Of a stretch of DNA of 64,000 nt, positions 53,748 through 61,438 are shown piece by piece; the first letter of the stretch is position 1, and every line of letters begins with the position of its first letter. A model generated the notes under the pieces. That model ran no database searches and had not been told where the DNA came from. It was given only the letters and a program-made list of their open reading frames with translations. The DNA is from Mycobacterium yunnanensis (lineage in GTDB: Bacteria > Actinomycetota > Actinomycetes > Mycobacteriales > Mycobacteriaceae), in contig NZ_JACKVK010000011.1 in assembly GCF_025823185.1 (NCBI RefSeq), positions 434,615 to 498,614 on the forward strand, read 5' to 3'. Made by a program: the position numbers and the translations under genes.

Positions 53748-54410
53748 TCAGCCGCGGTAGAAGAGCGCAGGCGGCAGCGCGCGGATTCCGCCGCCGGCGT
53801 TGCGCGCCGTGAAGCGCAGAGCGGATTGACGTGGTTGCCCGTCGATCGTCAATTCGCCGATGCGACGGAAGCGGCTGACCGCTCCGCACACGAGGAAATC
53901 GAACCGGTCGCCCTGGGCGAGGCCCTCGTCGTGGGTGACGTGGTTGGCCCTCAGACCGAACACGACCGGCTGCAGACCCGCGAGGTAGAGCCACAGCGAC
54001 GAGTACAGCTGGGTATCTGGGCGCTCGACCGGTAGCACGGCGTGGTGTATTGGCACACCGTCCGCCGAGGAGGCCATCAAGAAATCTTGGTCCCGGCCGA
54101 CCCCATAGATGTCGGGGATCTTGATACAGACCGTGCGCGCACTGGAATGGCCTTGCCCGTCCGACATCCGGACGTCGACGTCGAAGCGGCGCCCCGGCGT
54201 CAAGAACCGGGTACCGCGGGGCACATCGGCGGACTCGTCGATGTGCAGCGAGGCACTGTGCAGCGGGGCAGCGTCACTGAAGAGCCCGCCTGCCCCGCCC
54301 AAGAGCGCTGAGGCAGTGAGACGCACACTGGCTCCTAGACTTGGAATATCCACCAGGCCCAAGGTAGTACGCAACGCGGGCGTGTCCTGCCTGGCCTTCG
54401 TCAAGCCCAT
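53748..54410 (-). CDS. Uncharacterised protein
   Basis: A 220-residue protein I cannot place in a named family. It is mixed strand-rich: RGTRFLTPGRRFDVDVRMSDGQGHSSARTVCIKIPDIYGVGRDQDFLMASSADGVPIHHAVLPVERPD, with LYSSLWLYLAGLQPVVFGLRA. There is no signal peptide. Codon use and the regular alternation of residues support a real gene. It stands between the catabolic block and the tRNA cluster. Start ATG 54410 is the first available. Confidence 0.65.
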   Translation of the reverse strand: MGLTKARQDTPALRTTLGLVDIPSLGASVRLTASALLGGAGGLFSDAAPLHSASLHIDESADVPRGTRFLTPGRRFDVDVRMSDGQGHSSARTVCIKIPDIYGVGRDQDFLMASSADGVPIHHAVLPVERPDTQLYSSLWLYLAGLQPVVFGLRANHVTHDEGLAQGDRFDFLVCGAVSRFRRIGELTIDGQPRQSALRFTARNAGGGIRALPPALFYRG

Positions 54411-54523
54411 GGCGACGGTCGCCGACGGCCTCTGAATCGGGATGATCTCCCCATGACTTGCGCCAATGCCTGGTGAAACGATCTACCCGCGCGAAGTGCA
54501 ATAGGGCTTGAAGTGCCATGTGC

Positions 54524-54598
54524 TGGTGGTCCCGGCTGGTATCGAACCAGCGACCTTCCGCGTGTGAGGCGGACGCTCTCCCACTGAGCTACGAGACC
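54524..54598 (-). tRNA. tRNA-Val (anticodon CAC)
   Basis: The minus strand folds as a tRNA: acceptor GGTCTCG pairs with CGGGACC, anticodon stem TCCGC/GCGGA encloses CTCACAC, so the anticodon is CAC (valine). GGTTCGATACC is the T-arm. A CCA end is encoded (54524-54526). Its 3' end faces the catabolic block. Confidence 0.95.
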
Positions 54599-54843
54599 GT
54601 GGGGAACACCGGCTGCGACCGGTGGACGACGAGGAACATTATCACGCAGGGCGTCGGGGCCCGGAATCGGTCGGCGCTCGAGTCGACCGCGTTCGGACCG
54701 CTCCACCACGGGGTTACGAGCGCCTGCGCTGCCGGACGGCCCCCGGCTGACCCACATTCGGTCGTGGCGTCGAGATTTGTGGTGCCGAGCGTCGATGCAC
54801 TATCGTCGTGCATCGCAGAGAGCGACGATCTCGCTCGATGCAC

Positions 54844-54916
54844 GCGGATGTAGCGCAGTTGGTAGCGCACAACCTTGCCAAGGTTGGGGTCGCGGGTTCG
54901 AATCCCGTCATCCGCT
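54844..54916 (+). tRNA. tRNA-Gly (anticodon GCC)
   Basis: Acceptor GCGGATG pairs with CATCCGC, anticodon stem CAACC/GGTTG encloses TTGCCAA, giving anticodon GCC (glycine). T-arm GGGTTCGAATCCC. CCA is not encoded. First of three plus-strand tRNAs in a row. Confidence 0.96.
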
Positions 54917-54942
54917 CGATGGTGCAGACGCATCAACCCTGC

Positions 54943-55016
54943 GGTGGAGTGGCCGAGTGGTGAGGCAACGGCCTGCAAAGCCGTGCACACGGGTTCGATT
55001 CCCGTCTCCACCTCCA
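54943..55016 (+). tRNA. tRNA-Cys (anticodon GCA)
   Basis: Acceptor GGTGGAG pairs with CTCCACC, anticodon stem ACGGC/GCCGT encloses CTGCAAA, giving anticodon GCA (cysteine). The discriminator base is U, the cysteine identity base, and CCA is encoded (55014-55016). Confidence 0.96.
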
Positions 55017-55027
55017 AGATGGGTCCC

Positions 55028-55102
55028 GCGCGATTAGCTCAGCGGGAGAGCGCTTCCCTGACACGGAAGAGGTCACTGGTTCAATCCCAGTATCGCGCAC
55101 CA
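55028..55102 (+). tRNA. tRNA-Val (anticodon GAC)
   Basis: Acceptor GCGCGAT pairs with ATCGCGC, anticodon stem CTTCC/GGAAG encloses CTGACAC, giving anticodon GAC (valine). CCA is encoded (55100-55102). A strong terminator follows, ending the Gly-Cys-Val transcript. Confidence 0.96.
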
Positions 55103-55117
55103 CGTAGTCTGCAGGTC

Positions 55118-55142
55118 AGGCCCGGTTTCTACCGGGCCTTTC
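55118..55142 (+). terminator. Intrinsic terminator of the tRNA operon
   Basis: AGGCCCGGT (55118-55126) pairs perfectly with ACCGGGCCT (55131-55139) around the loop TTCT, followed by TT. It lies 16 bases after the tRNA-Val. Confidence 0.9.
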
Positions 55143-55727
55143 GTGTATCCGCTCGACGAGCGCTGCGACCATACGCGACGGGCGGAAGCTGTCGCACGAA
55201 CTGAGCTACCAGCTGGGCCACCCGTGTCCCGTGCGCAGCAGTCATCCGTGGTTGCGCGCCGTGGCTTGAAGGTACGGCGGTGGCCGAACTCCCCACGCGC
55301 ATCGAGGATTTCGACGCTGCAGCGGAAGCGGATGAGAGTAAGCACCGTCGTTAAGAGGCGACGAAAGCACTCGGGCGACGCTGATACCGCGGGCACGACC
55401 CAGAACCGGCCCGCCCCTCACAGCAGCGAGTGGCATCCCCGCTGCGAACGCCGCAATTTGATCTTGTTGTCGGAAACGCAACGGAACGGCGTCTCGTGGT
55501 GTTCGCTGTCAATAGCCGCCGCGGTCGGGGCTCGACTACCAAGTCCGTCGTTCCGGAGTGGCGTCGTCGCTGGCAACGTCGCGCCCATTGGTGGGGCGCG
55601 TGGACCTACCGTGTCGCGGCGAGGCCTCGGCCGTGCCGGTCGCTCGCCCCCAACCCCGGCGTCGACTTCTCAGGAGAGTCTCAGCCCGGAACTGCCTGCT
55701 CTTTGAATCGTTTCACGATTCTTCGCG
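55143..55727. other. Intergenic region without a convincing gene
   Basis: About 585 bases. A 187-codon plus-strand frame is open (55143-55706), but it is Arg/Ser/Pro-rich, has no ribosome site or domain, and frames on the other strand look equally poor. I see no repeat, insertion element or further tRNA. The right end contains the promoter of the 6C RNA. Confidence 0.55.
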
Positions 55728-55740
55728 TACCGTGAAGGAG

Positions 55741-55813
55741 GGGCATCCGCAGTCCCCCCATTGCGGATGTCCAAGCCTTTGGCGGTTCACCTCCCCCCCG
55801 AACCGCCAAAGGC
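55741..55813 (+). ncRNA. 6C small RNA
   Basis: Two hairpins in a row carry C-rich loops. Hairpin 1: 55741-55751 pairs with 55762-55772 (11 pairs, one G-U), loop with six C. Hairpin 2: 55775-55788 pairs perfectly with 55800-55813 (14 pairs), loop with seven C. This is the defining structure of the actinobacterial 6C RNA (called B11 in M. tuberculosis), which binds G-rich mRNA sites through the C loops. A TACCGT -10 box (55728-55733) places the start at about 55740. The 3' end is not fixed. Confidence 0.9.
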
Positions 55814-56001
55814 GTCCCCACCGGGTCTCTCGCGGACCTCACCGACACCAGTTCTCGTTCAACCACTTTGACGACGAACGACCTCGTCTGCCGTGCCGAC
55901 CAGCCCCGCCGGCGAGACGACCCGGCAATCCTGCACGCGTCCTTTCGCCTCCCCCGATGGTGATTTCCGCTACATTTGAAAACATCGCATTGGGGGAATG
56001 C

Positions 56002-56241
56002 ATGGGCATCAGATTCACGACACGCGACCGCACGAGGCGCGAGACCACGGTGATCGACGCCGAGCTCCGCCTCATCGCCGCACTCCGGCGCAGCGCCCGA
56101 GCGCGCGGCGGACCACTGCCCGCCAACGACCGGATCGACGACCTCCTCGACGAACGCCTGTCTCCCGTCGACTCCCAGATGAGGACGGGCGACTCTTCGC
56201 CACGGCACTCTCGGACCACCGCGCGGTCGGCGCTCGGCTAG
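56002..56241 (+). CDS. Possible small basic protein
   Basis: A 79-residue frame starting MGIRFTTRDRTRRETTVIDAE. It contains a regular amphipathic helix (IDAELRLIAALRRSARARG), then RIDDLLDERLS, and ends in a Ser/Arg tail. GGGGGA lies before the ATG. No family is recognised. The ribosome site and helix pattern make it plausible, the tail makes it uncertain. Confidence 0.45.
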   Translation: MGIRFTTRDRTRRETTVIDAELRLIAALRRSARARGGPLPANDRIDDLLDERLSPVDSQMRTGDSSPRHSRTTARSALG

Positions 56242-56356
56242 CCCGTCGGGTCGTGACGCCCGACTCGTCATGTTTCGAAAAAGTCCATCGGTGGCATCCC
56301 CACGGCACGTTCGGACAGAGAGCCGAAACGATTCACACCGATGAGGAGTTGATGTC

Positions 56357-56527
56357 ATGAGTGCTCTGGACAAGGCGAAGAACAAGGTCGACGATCTTGG
56401 CGGCCAGGCCAAGGAAGCCACCGGCAAGGCCACCGGCGACAAGAGCACCGAGAACGAAGGCAAGGTCGACCAGGTCAAGGCGAACCTCAAGGACGCCGGC
56501 GAAAAGGTCAAGGACGCCTTCAAGTAA
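56357..56527 (+). CDS. CsbD-family small protein
   Basis: This 56-residue protein (MSALDKAKNKVDDLGGQAKE... to VKDAFK) is a CsbD-like stress protein: Lys/Asp/Gly-rich amphipathic helices with repeated GKATGD/GKVDQV units, as in the mycobacterial members. CsbD proteins are abundant general-stress proteins of unknown biochemistry. GAGGAG precedes the ATG by 8 bases. A strong hairpin follows, so it is monocistronic. Confidence 0.9.
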   Translation: MSALDKAKNKVDDLGGQAKEATGKATGDKSTENEGKVDQVKANLKDAGEKVKDAFK

Positions 56528-56541
56528 GCCGCACTACTTCG

Positions 56542-56575
56542 ATTCGGCCCGTCGCCCGTTGGCGACGGGCCGAAT
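56542..56575 (+). terminator. Terminator hairpin after csbD-like gene
   Basis: A perfect 15-base stem (56542-56556 with 56561-56575) around the loop CGTT, without a T-run, 15 bases after the stop. Confidence 0.8.
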
Positions 56576-56662
56576 TGCGTGTGCCCGGTACTTGACGGCA
56601 CCCCCGGCGGCGAGTTGACTGACCCTGCAGTAAATTCGCTGTCAGCGAACTTCAGGGGACAT

Positions 56663-56923
56663 GTGACTGGTGCAGTGGTGTGCGGCTACCTCGCGGGCTG
56701 GCTGCTGACGACGACGGTGGCGGTGCTGACCGCGTCGCGGGCCAACCGTCCACGATGGTTGAGCATCGTCGCCGGTGCCGTGTGGCCGGTATTGGCTGTC
56801 GCAGTGGCCCAAGTGGTGCTCATCGCCCTGATGGCCACCCTCATCCGAAGCACCGACGCGGGACCGGCGGATACGACCAAGCTCACGCCGGACGTCGACG
56901 ACACATTTGTGAAGACGGTCTAA
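56663..56923 (+). CDS. Small two-helix membrane protein
   Basis: The 86-residue product has two hydrophobic helices (AVVCGYLAGWLLTTTVAVLTA and IVAGAVWPVLAVAVAQVVLIALMATLI) joined by a short basic loop, and an acidic tail. I chose the GTG at 56663, preceded by AGGGGA, over an open upstream frame to 56579 that crosses the terminator end. No family is recognised. Confidence 0.65.
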   Translation: MTGAVVCGYLAGWLLTTTVAVLTASRANRPRWLSIVAGAVWPVLAVAVAQVVLIALMATLIRSTDAGPADTTKLTPDVDDTFVKTV

Positions 56924-56933
56924 GCTGTCGGTC

Positions 56934-57473
56934 ATGTGGGTGAAGAAGGCGGCGACAGCCGCAGCGCTCGTCCTCGCCGTGATGGGCGCCGTTCCCGGCG
57001 TCGCGATCGCCGATCCCACCGACGCCCCGGCCCCCACCCCCGCGCCCGACGCAGCAGGCCCGACCGCCCCGCCCACCCCATCTGTGTCGCCCACTCCGGG
57101 CCCGGCTCCCGCCACCGCCGGCCCCAAGACCTCGGTCGACGCCGACGGCACGTACGCGGTCGGCACCGATGTCGCCCCCGGCGTCTACACCTCGGCCGGC
57201 CCGGTCGGCGACGGGACGTGTTTCTGGAAACGCCTCGGCCCCGACGGTGCGACCGTCGACAACGCGCTGACCAAGAAGCCCCAGACCGTCACGATCGACC
57301 CCACCGACAAGTCCTTCAAGACCAACGGGTGCCAGCCGTGGCAGCTTTCCGACCAACCCGCCCCGCCGCAGGCCTCCGGACTGGGGCCCGTCGTCGCCGG
57401 TCTGCAGCTGCAGGCCTACATGGCCCAGCTCAACGCCCGCGCCGCGGCGTCCGGACAAGCTCCGCCCCCGTGA
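56934..57473 (+). CDS. Secreted Pro/Ala-rich protein
   Basis: The 179-residue protein starts with a signal peptide (MWVKKAATAAALVLAVMGAVPGVAIADP, cleavage probably after AIA). A Pro/Ala/Thr linker follows (residues ~30-65). A small domain then shows two Cys and a YAVGTDVAPGVYTSAGP motif seen in other actinobacterial secreted proteins and lipoproteins. It is probably exported through Sec and sits in or outside the cell envelope. It follows the membrane protein by 10 bases. Confidence 0.82.
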   Translation: MWVKKAATAAALVLAVMGAVPGVAIADPTDAPAPTPAPDAAGPTAPPTPSVSPTPGPAPATAGPKTSVDADGTYAVGTDVAPGVYTSAGPVGDGTCFWKRLGPDGATVDNALTKKPQTVTIDPTDKSFKTNGCQPWQLSDQPAPPQASGLGPVVAGLQLQAYMAQLNARAAASGQAPPP

Positions 57474-57503
57474 TTCCCGTCGGCGTCTGACACCATCGAG
57501 GCC

Positions 57504-57980
57504 ATGGCCGACCGCATCGAAGTTCAACGCACCGTCGCCGCCCCGCCGGCCGCCGTGTTCGCCCTGTTGTGCGACCCGCAGGGTCACGTGGCCATCGACG
57601 CGACCGGGATGTTGCAGGACGCCGACGGCGATCCCGTCACCGCTAGCGGTGACAGCTTCGTCGTCCACATGGACCGCGAAGCGCTCAACGACTTCCCGTT
57701 GGGCAAGTACGACGTCACCGTGTCGATCACAGACTACGAGAAGGACCGGCTCATCGCCTGGACCATCTTCGGCAAGATCGAGCCGCCGATCGGACACGTC
57801 TACGGCTATCGTCTCGACGCCGAGGGCGACGGCACGCTCGTCACGTCCTTCTACGACTGGTCCGACATTCACCAGACGTGGCGGGACTCCGGCATCTTCC
57901 CCGTCATCTCCGAGGCGGCGCTGCGCGGAACGCTCGGCATCCTCGACCGCACGGTGCGACGGGGCTACCCGCGCGGATGA
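57504..57980 (+). CDS. SRPBCC/START-like polyketide-cyclase family protein
   Basis: The 158-residue protein has the SRPBCC start (IEVQRTVAAPPAAVFALLCDPQGHVAID) and end (WSDIHQTWRDSGIFPVISEAALRGTLGILDRTV). These proteins form a deep hydrophobic pocket and bind or modify lipids or ring compounds. No operon partner is evident apart from its neighbours in the same direction. Confidence 0.88.
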   Translation: MADRIEVQRTVAAPPAAVFALLCDPQGHVAIDATGMLQDADGDPVTASGDSFVVHMDREALNDFPLGKYDVTVSITDYEKDRLIAWTIFGKIEPPIGHVYGYRLDAEGDGTLVTSFYDWSDIHQTWRDSGIFPVISEAALRGTLGILDRTVRRGYPRG

Positions 57981-58031
57981 CCCGTCACCGCGAACGGGAA
58001 TGAAACACGCGTCGACGCGGTACTAGGAATC

Positions 58032-58454
58032 ATGAAACTCGACGACTCTGCCCGCACCCTGATCGGTGACGGTGCCGACGCCACCCTCGTCACCCTCAAC
58101 CCCGACGGCAGCCCCCAGGTCTCGGTGGTCTGGGTCGCCCTCGAGTCGACGCCCGACGGTGACGAACTGGTCAGCGCCCACCTCGCCGAATACAAGAAGA
58201 CCCGCAACGTCCGTCGCGACGGTCGGGTGGCGGTGACCATCATCGGCCCGACACCTCCCGGCCAACAGGCGCCCTACCTCTCCGTCACCGGGACCGCGCG
58301 CATCGTGGAGGGCGGGGCACCGGAGTTGCTCACCACGCTCGCCGAGGCCATGCTCGGCTCGAGTGAACACTTCCCACCGAAGGGTGCGCCCGGCGGCCTC
58401 CTGACGCGCATTCGCATCGAAAAGGTCGGCGGCATCGGCCCCTGGGCCTCCTGA
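58032..58454 (+). CDS. PPOX-class split-barrel flavin/F420 oxidoreductase
   Basis: The 140-residue protein has the pyridoxamine-oxidase-like split barrel: DATLVTLNPDGSPQVSVVWVAL, LVSAHLAEYKKTRNVRRDGRVAVTI, YLSVTGTARIVEGG. In mycobacteria this size and pattern usually mean an F420-dependent reductase (FDOR-B type). AGGAATC precedes the ATG. A hairpin follows at 58464. Confidence 0.88.
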   Translation: MKLDDSARTLIGDGADATLVTLNPDGSPQVSVVWVALESTPDGDELVSAHLAEYKKTRNVRRDGRVAVTIIGPTPPGQQAPYLSVTGTARIVEGGAPELLTTLAEAMLGSSEHFPPKGAPGGLLTRIRIEKVGGIGPWAS

Positions 58455-58463
58455 CACCCGAAC

Positions 58464-58482
58464 GCGCCCTCGGCGAGGGCGC
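58464..58482 (+). terminator. Terminator hairpin
   Basis: GCGCCCTC pairs with GAGGGCGC around the loop GGC, 9 bases after the stop of the 58032 gene. No T-run. Confidence 0.65.
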
Positions 58483-58493
58483 GGTGTGCGATC

Positions 58494-59003
58494 ATGCGAG
58501 ACATGCGTCGCTGGTTCACGATGATGGTTGCCGGACTGGCGGTCACGGCCGGAGTTCTGGCCTCCCCCGCGCCCTACGCCGCGGCCGTCGCGCCGATCGG
58601 CCGGCTCGGCGAGGTGCTGCACGTGGACTACATGACCGTGATTGCCGACGTCGCGGTGACCAGCGTGGACTTGGTCGACGTGCCACCGGGTTTCGGCTAT
58701 CCCCCACGCGGACCGCGCTACCAGGTGTACCGCGCCAACATCACCGTCCACGTCATCAAGGCACCCAACCCGTACATCACCTCGTTGTTCTTCGACTTCG
58801 AAGGCGTGACCCCGATCGCGGACGCCTACAAGCCACGCAACACCGACGTCCCCGACGACATCCGTGCCGTGCTGCAGAACGCACCCCCTGGATCGACCGT
58901 CAGCGGCGGTGTCTACTGGGACGTCTACCGCGACCTGGTCACCAACGTGATGCTCCTCGACAAGGTGACGGGCACCCACCTCGCGCAATGGAACCTCAAC
59001 TAA
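58494..59003 (+). CDS. Exported MPT63-like (DUF1942) protein
   Basis: The 169-residue protein has a signal peptide (MRRWFTMMVAGLAVTAGVLASPAPYAAAVA) and an immunoglobulin-like beta-sandwich domain similar to mycobacterial MPT63 (APIGRLGEVLHVDYMTVIADVAVTSVDLVDVPPG; YQVYRANITVHVIK). Function of the family is unknown; members are secreted. By gene order it corresponds to Rv2668. ATG 58503 may be the true start. Confidence 0.85.
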   Translation: MRDMRRWFTMMVAGLAVTAGVLASPAPYAAAVAPIGRLGEVLHVDYMTVIADVAVTSVDLVDVPPGFGYPPRGPRYQVYRANITVHVIKAPNPYITSLFFDFEGVTPIADAYKPRNTDVPDDIRAVLQNAPPGSTVSGGVYWDVYRDLVTNVMLLDKVTGTHLAQWNLN

Positions 59004-59010
59004 CCCTCGC

Positions 59011-59547
59011 ATGTCCCTCGAGGTGACCCCGGCCGTCGCGGCCGATCTTCTTGAGTTGGCCGACGTCGCCGCCCGCACCTTCCCGTTGGCCTGCCCACCC
59101 GAGGCGGGTGCCGACGACGTCGCGGCCTTCATCGCCGAGAACCTCTCGCCCGCCCGCTTCGGCGACTACCTCGCCGATCCCGACCGCGTGGTGCTCGTCG
59201 CGCGCGACGGTCGACGAATCTCGGGCTACGCCATGCTGATTCGCGGAGTGGTCGACGACGACGACGTCCGGAAGGCGGTCTCCGCGCGACCGGCGATCGA
59301 GTTGTCCAAGATGTACGTCCTGCAAGAGGCCCACGGTGCGGGCGTCTCCGCGGCGCTGATGACCGCGGCACTCGACGCATCCCGGGCACTGGGGGCGGCG
59401 TGCGTGTGGCTGGGTGTCAACCAGGAAAACCAACGCGCCCAACGTTTCTACGCCAAGCACGGCTTTCAGGTGAGCGGCACCAAGACCTTTCGGCTGGGCG
59501 GCCGCGTCGAAGACGACTACGTGATGGTGAACCCGCTGGCGAACTAG
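59011..59547 (+). CDS. GNAT-family N-acetyltransferase
   Basis: The 178-residue protein has the GNAT acetyl-CoA region (IELSKMYVLQEAHGAGVSAALMTAALDASRALG) and the later strand-helix NQENQRAQRFYAKHGFQVSGTKTF. Substrate unknown. By position and size it corresponds to Rv2669 of M. tuberculosis. Its end overlaps the convergent ZapE-like gene by 4 bases. Confidence 0.92.
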   Translation: MSLEVTPAVAADLLELADVAARTFPLACPPEAGADDVAAFIAENLSPARFGDYLADPDRVVLVARDGRRISGYAMLIRGVVDDDDVRKAVSARPAIELSKMYVLQEAHGAGVSAALMTAALDASRALGAACVWLGVNQENQRAQRFYAKHGFQVSGTKTFRLGGRVEDDYVMVNPLAN

Positions 59548-60584
59548 GAGGGTGTTCGGCCCGCGGCGGTGAGCGCCAGCAGCCGCGACGTGGCCCGCAG
59601 GTACTTCTTGCGGAACCCTCCGGCCAGCATGTCCTCGCTGAAGACCGTGTCGAGCTTGGTGCCCGAGGCCACCACCGGGATGCCCGCGTCGTAGAGCCTG
59701 TCCGTCAGCGACACCAGCCGCAGCGCGACGCTCTGGTCGTCGAGTGGGTGTACCCCGGTGATGAACACCTCCGAGACACCCTCGATCAGCGCCTGGTAGC
59801 GCGACGGGTGCATGGTCGCCAGGTGGGCGCACAGCGCGTCGAAGTCGTCGAGCGTCGCACCGGTGACCCCGGCGGCCTCCTCACGCACCTCGTCGTCGGA
59901 CGGCGGGACCGGCGCGGGCGGCAGGTCGCGGTGCCGGTAGTCCGGCCCCTCGATGCGCACGGTGGTGAATATGGCTGCCAGCGTGTTGATCTCGCGCAGG
60001 AAGTCCTGAGCGGCGAAACGGCCTTCACCGAGCTGCTCGGGCAAAGTGTTCGAGGTCGCCGCCACCGACACCCCGCGTTCCACCAACGCCGAGAGCAACC
60101 GCGAGATCAGGGTGGTGTTGCCGGGGTCGTCGAGCTCGAACTCGTCGATGCACACCACCACGTATCCGGAGAGCAACTCGATGCACTCGACGAACCCGAA
60201 CACCCCCGCCAGCTGGGTCAGCTCGCCGAACGTCGCGAAGGCCGCCGGCCCGGCGTCGGCCGCCTTCAGCGCGTAGTACGTCGACGCCAGCAGGTGGGTC
60301 TTGCCGACGCCGAAACCGCCGTCGAGATACATCCCGACACCGGGCAACGCCTCCCGCTTGCCGAACAGCTTCTTCTTGCCGGCGCGACGCGCCACGGCCT
60401 GCTCGCAGAACTCTCGGCACTGGCGCACCGCGTCGGCCTGGGAGGGCTCCCCCGGATCGGGCCGGTAGGTGTCGAACGAGACGTCGGCGAAGGTGGGCGG
60501 CGGCACCAACCCGGCGACCAGTCGCTCGGGCGTCACCTTCGGGTGACGGTCGGTGAGATGGTCGACGTCGTTGGCCCCAGACAT
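59544..60584 (-). CDS. zapE: ZapE/AFG1-like ATPase
   Basis: The 346-residue AAA-type ATPase has the Walker A motif GGFGVGKTHL, Walker B VVVCIDEFELDDPG, sensor ATSNTLPEQLGEGRF and the LYDAGIPVVAS segment typical of the ZapE/AFG1 family, which acts at the division site in E. coli. It corresponds to Rv2670c. The ATG at 60584 was chosen; an upstream frame overlaps the divergent RibD-like gene. Confidence 0.92.
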   Translation of the reverse strand: MSGANDVDHLTDRHPKVTPERLVAGLVPPPTFADVSFDTYRPDPGEPSQADAVRQCREFCEQAVARRAGKKKLFGKREALPGVGMYLDGGFGVGKTHLLASTYYALKAADAGPAAFATFGELTQLAGVFGFVECIELLSGYVVVCIDEFELDDPGNTTLISRLLSALVERGVSVAATSNTLPEQLGEGRFAAQDFLREINTLAAIFTTVRIEGPDYRHRDLPPAPVPPSDDEVREEAAGVTGATLDDFDALCAHLATMHPSRYQALIEGVSEVFITGVHPLDDQSVALRLVSLTDRLYDAGIPVVASGTKLDTVFSEDMLAGGFRKKYLRATSRLLALTAAGRTPS

Positions 60585-60609
60585 GAGGGAACTGTAACGA
60601 CGTGCTGCA

Positions 60610-61413
60610 ATGGTCAACGTGTCCGATCCCGATGCTGCGACTGAGCTCACAGAGCTAGGCCCCCTGGGCACCGGGTTCGACGGCGACGACGGACGGCTCG
60701 CCGCGTTCTACTCCTACCCACGAAATCTCGACCGCTGCTGGGTGCGCGCCAACATGATCTCCAGCCTCGACGGGGGCGCCACCGACGACGGGAAGTCCGG
60801 TGGCCTTGCCGGTCCCGGCGACCGCGCCATCTTCTCCCGCATGAGGCAGGAGGCCGACGTCATCCTCGTCGGCGCGTCCACCGTGCGCATCGAGAACTAC
60901 TCCGGTGCCCAGATGTCGCTCGCCGAGCGGCGAGAACGGCAAGACCGCGGGCAGAGCGAGGTGCCGCCCATCGCCGTCGTCACGCACTCCGCGGACTTCG
61001 ACCACGACGCGCTGATCTTCACCCGGACCGAGGTGCCCCCGCTCATCGTCACCTGCCACGAGACCGTGCCCGAGGCTCGAAGCCGATTCGGCTCCAGCGC
61101 CGAGGTGGTCGACGCCTCCGGCCCCTACCCCGACCGCGTGGACGCCGGAGTGATGCTCGAGACCCTCGCCGAGCGCGGGTTGCGACGCGTGCTCTCCGAG
61201 GGCGGACCGTCGCTGATCAGCCTGCTCACCGAACACGACCTCCTCGACGAACTGTGCCTCACCATCGCACCGGTCCTGGTCGGCGGCGCCGCCCGCCGCA
61301 TCGCCTCCGGGTCGGCGGAAGCCCACACCCGGATGCGTCGCAGCCACCTGCTGACCGACGACGAGGGTTATCTGTACACGCGCTACGTGAAGGACGCGCC
61401 GGGCGGGGAGTAG
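60610..61413 (+). CDS. ribD: RibD C-terminal-type reductase
   Basis: The 267-residue protein is a stand-alone RibD reductase domain (NMISSLDGGATDDGKSGGLAGPGDRAIFSRMRQEADVILVGASTVR; VLSEGGPSLISLL; PVLVGG), using NADPH. It corresponds to Rv2671, a RibD homologue whose product has been linked to dihydrofolate-reductase bypass in M. tuberculosis. It is divergent from the ZapE-like gene with only 25 bases between start codons. Confidence 0.92.
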   Translation: MVNVSDPDAATELTELGPLGTGFDGDDGRLAAFYSYPRNLDRCWVRANMISSLDGGATDDGKSGGLAGPGDRAIFSRMRQEADVILVGASTVRIENYSGAQMSLAERRERQDRGQSEVPPIAVVTHSADFDHDALIFTRTEVPPLIVTCHETVPEARSRFGSSAEVVDASGPYPDRVDAGVMLETLAERGLRRVLSEGGPSLISLLTEHDLLDELCLTIAPVLVGGAARRIASGSAEAHTRMRRSHLLTDDEGYLYTRYVKDAPGGE

Positions 61414-61438
61414 CTCGTCGATCGCTAATGTGGTGACC

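Noticed and set aside
55143..55706. A 187-codon plus-strand frame after the tRNA terminator
   Set aside because: Arg/Ser/Pro-rich with no domain, no ribosome site, and ends at the 6C promoter.
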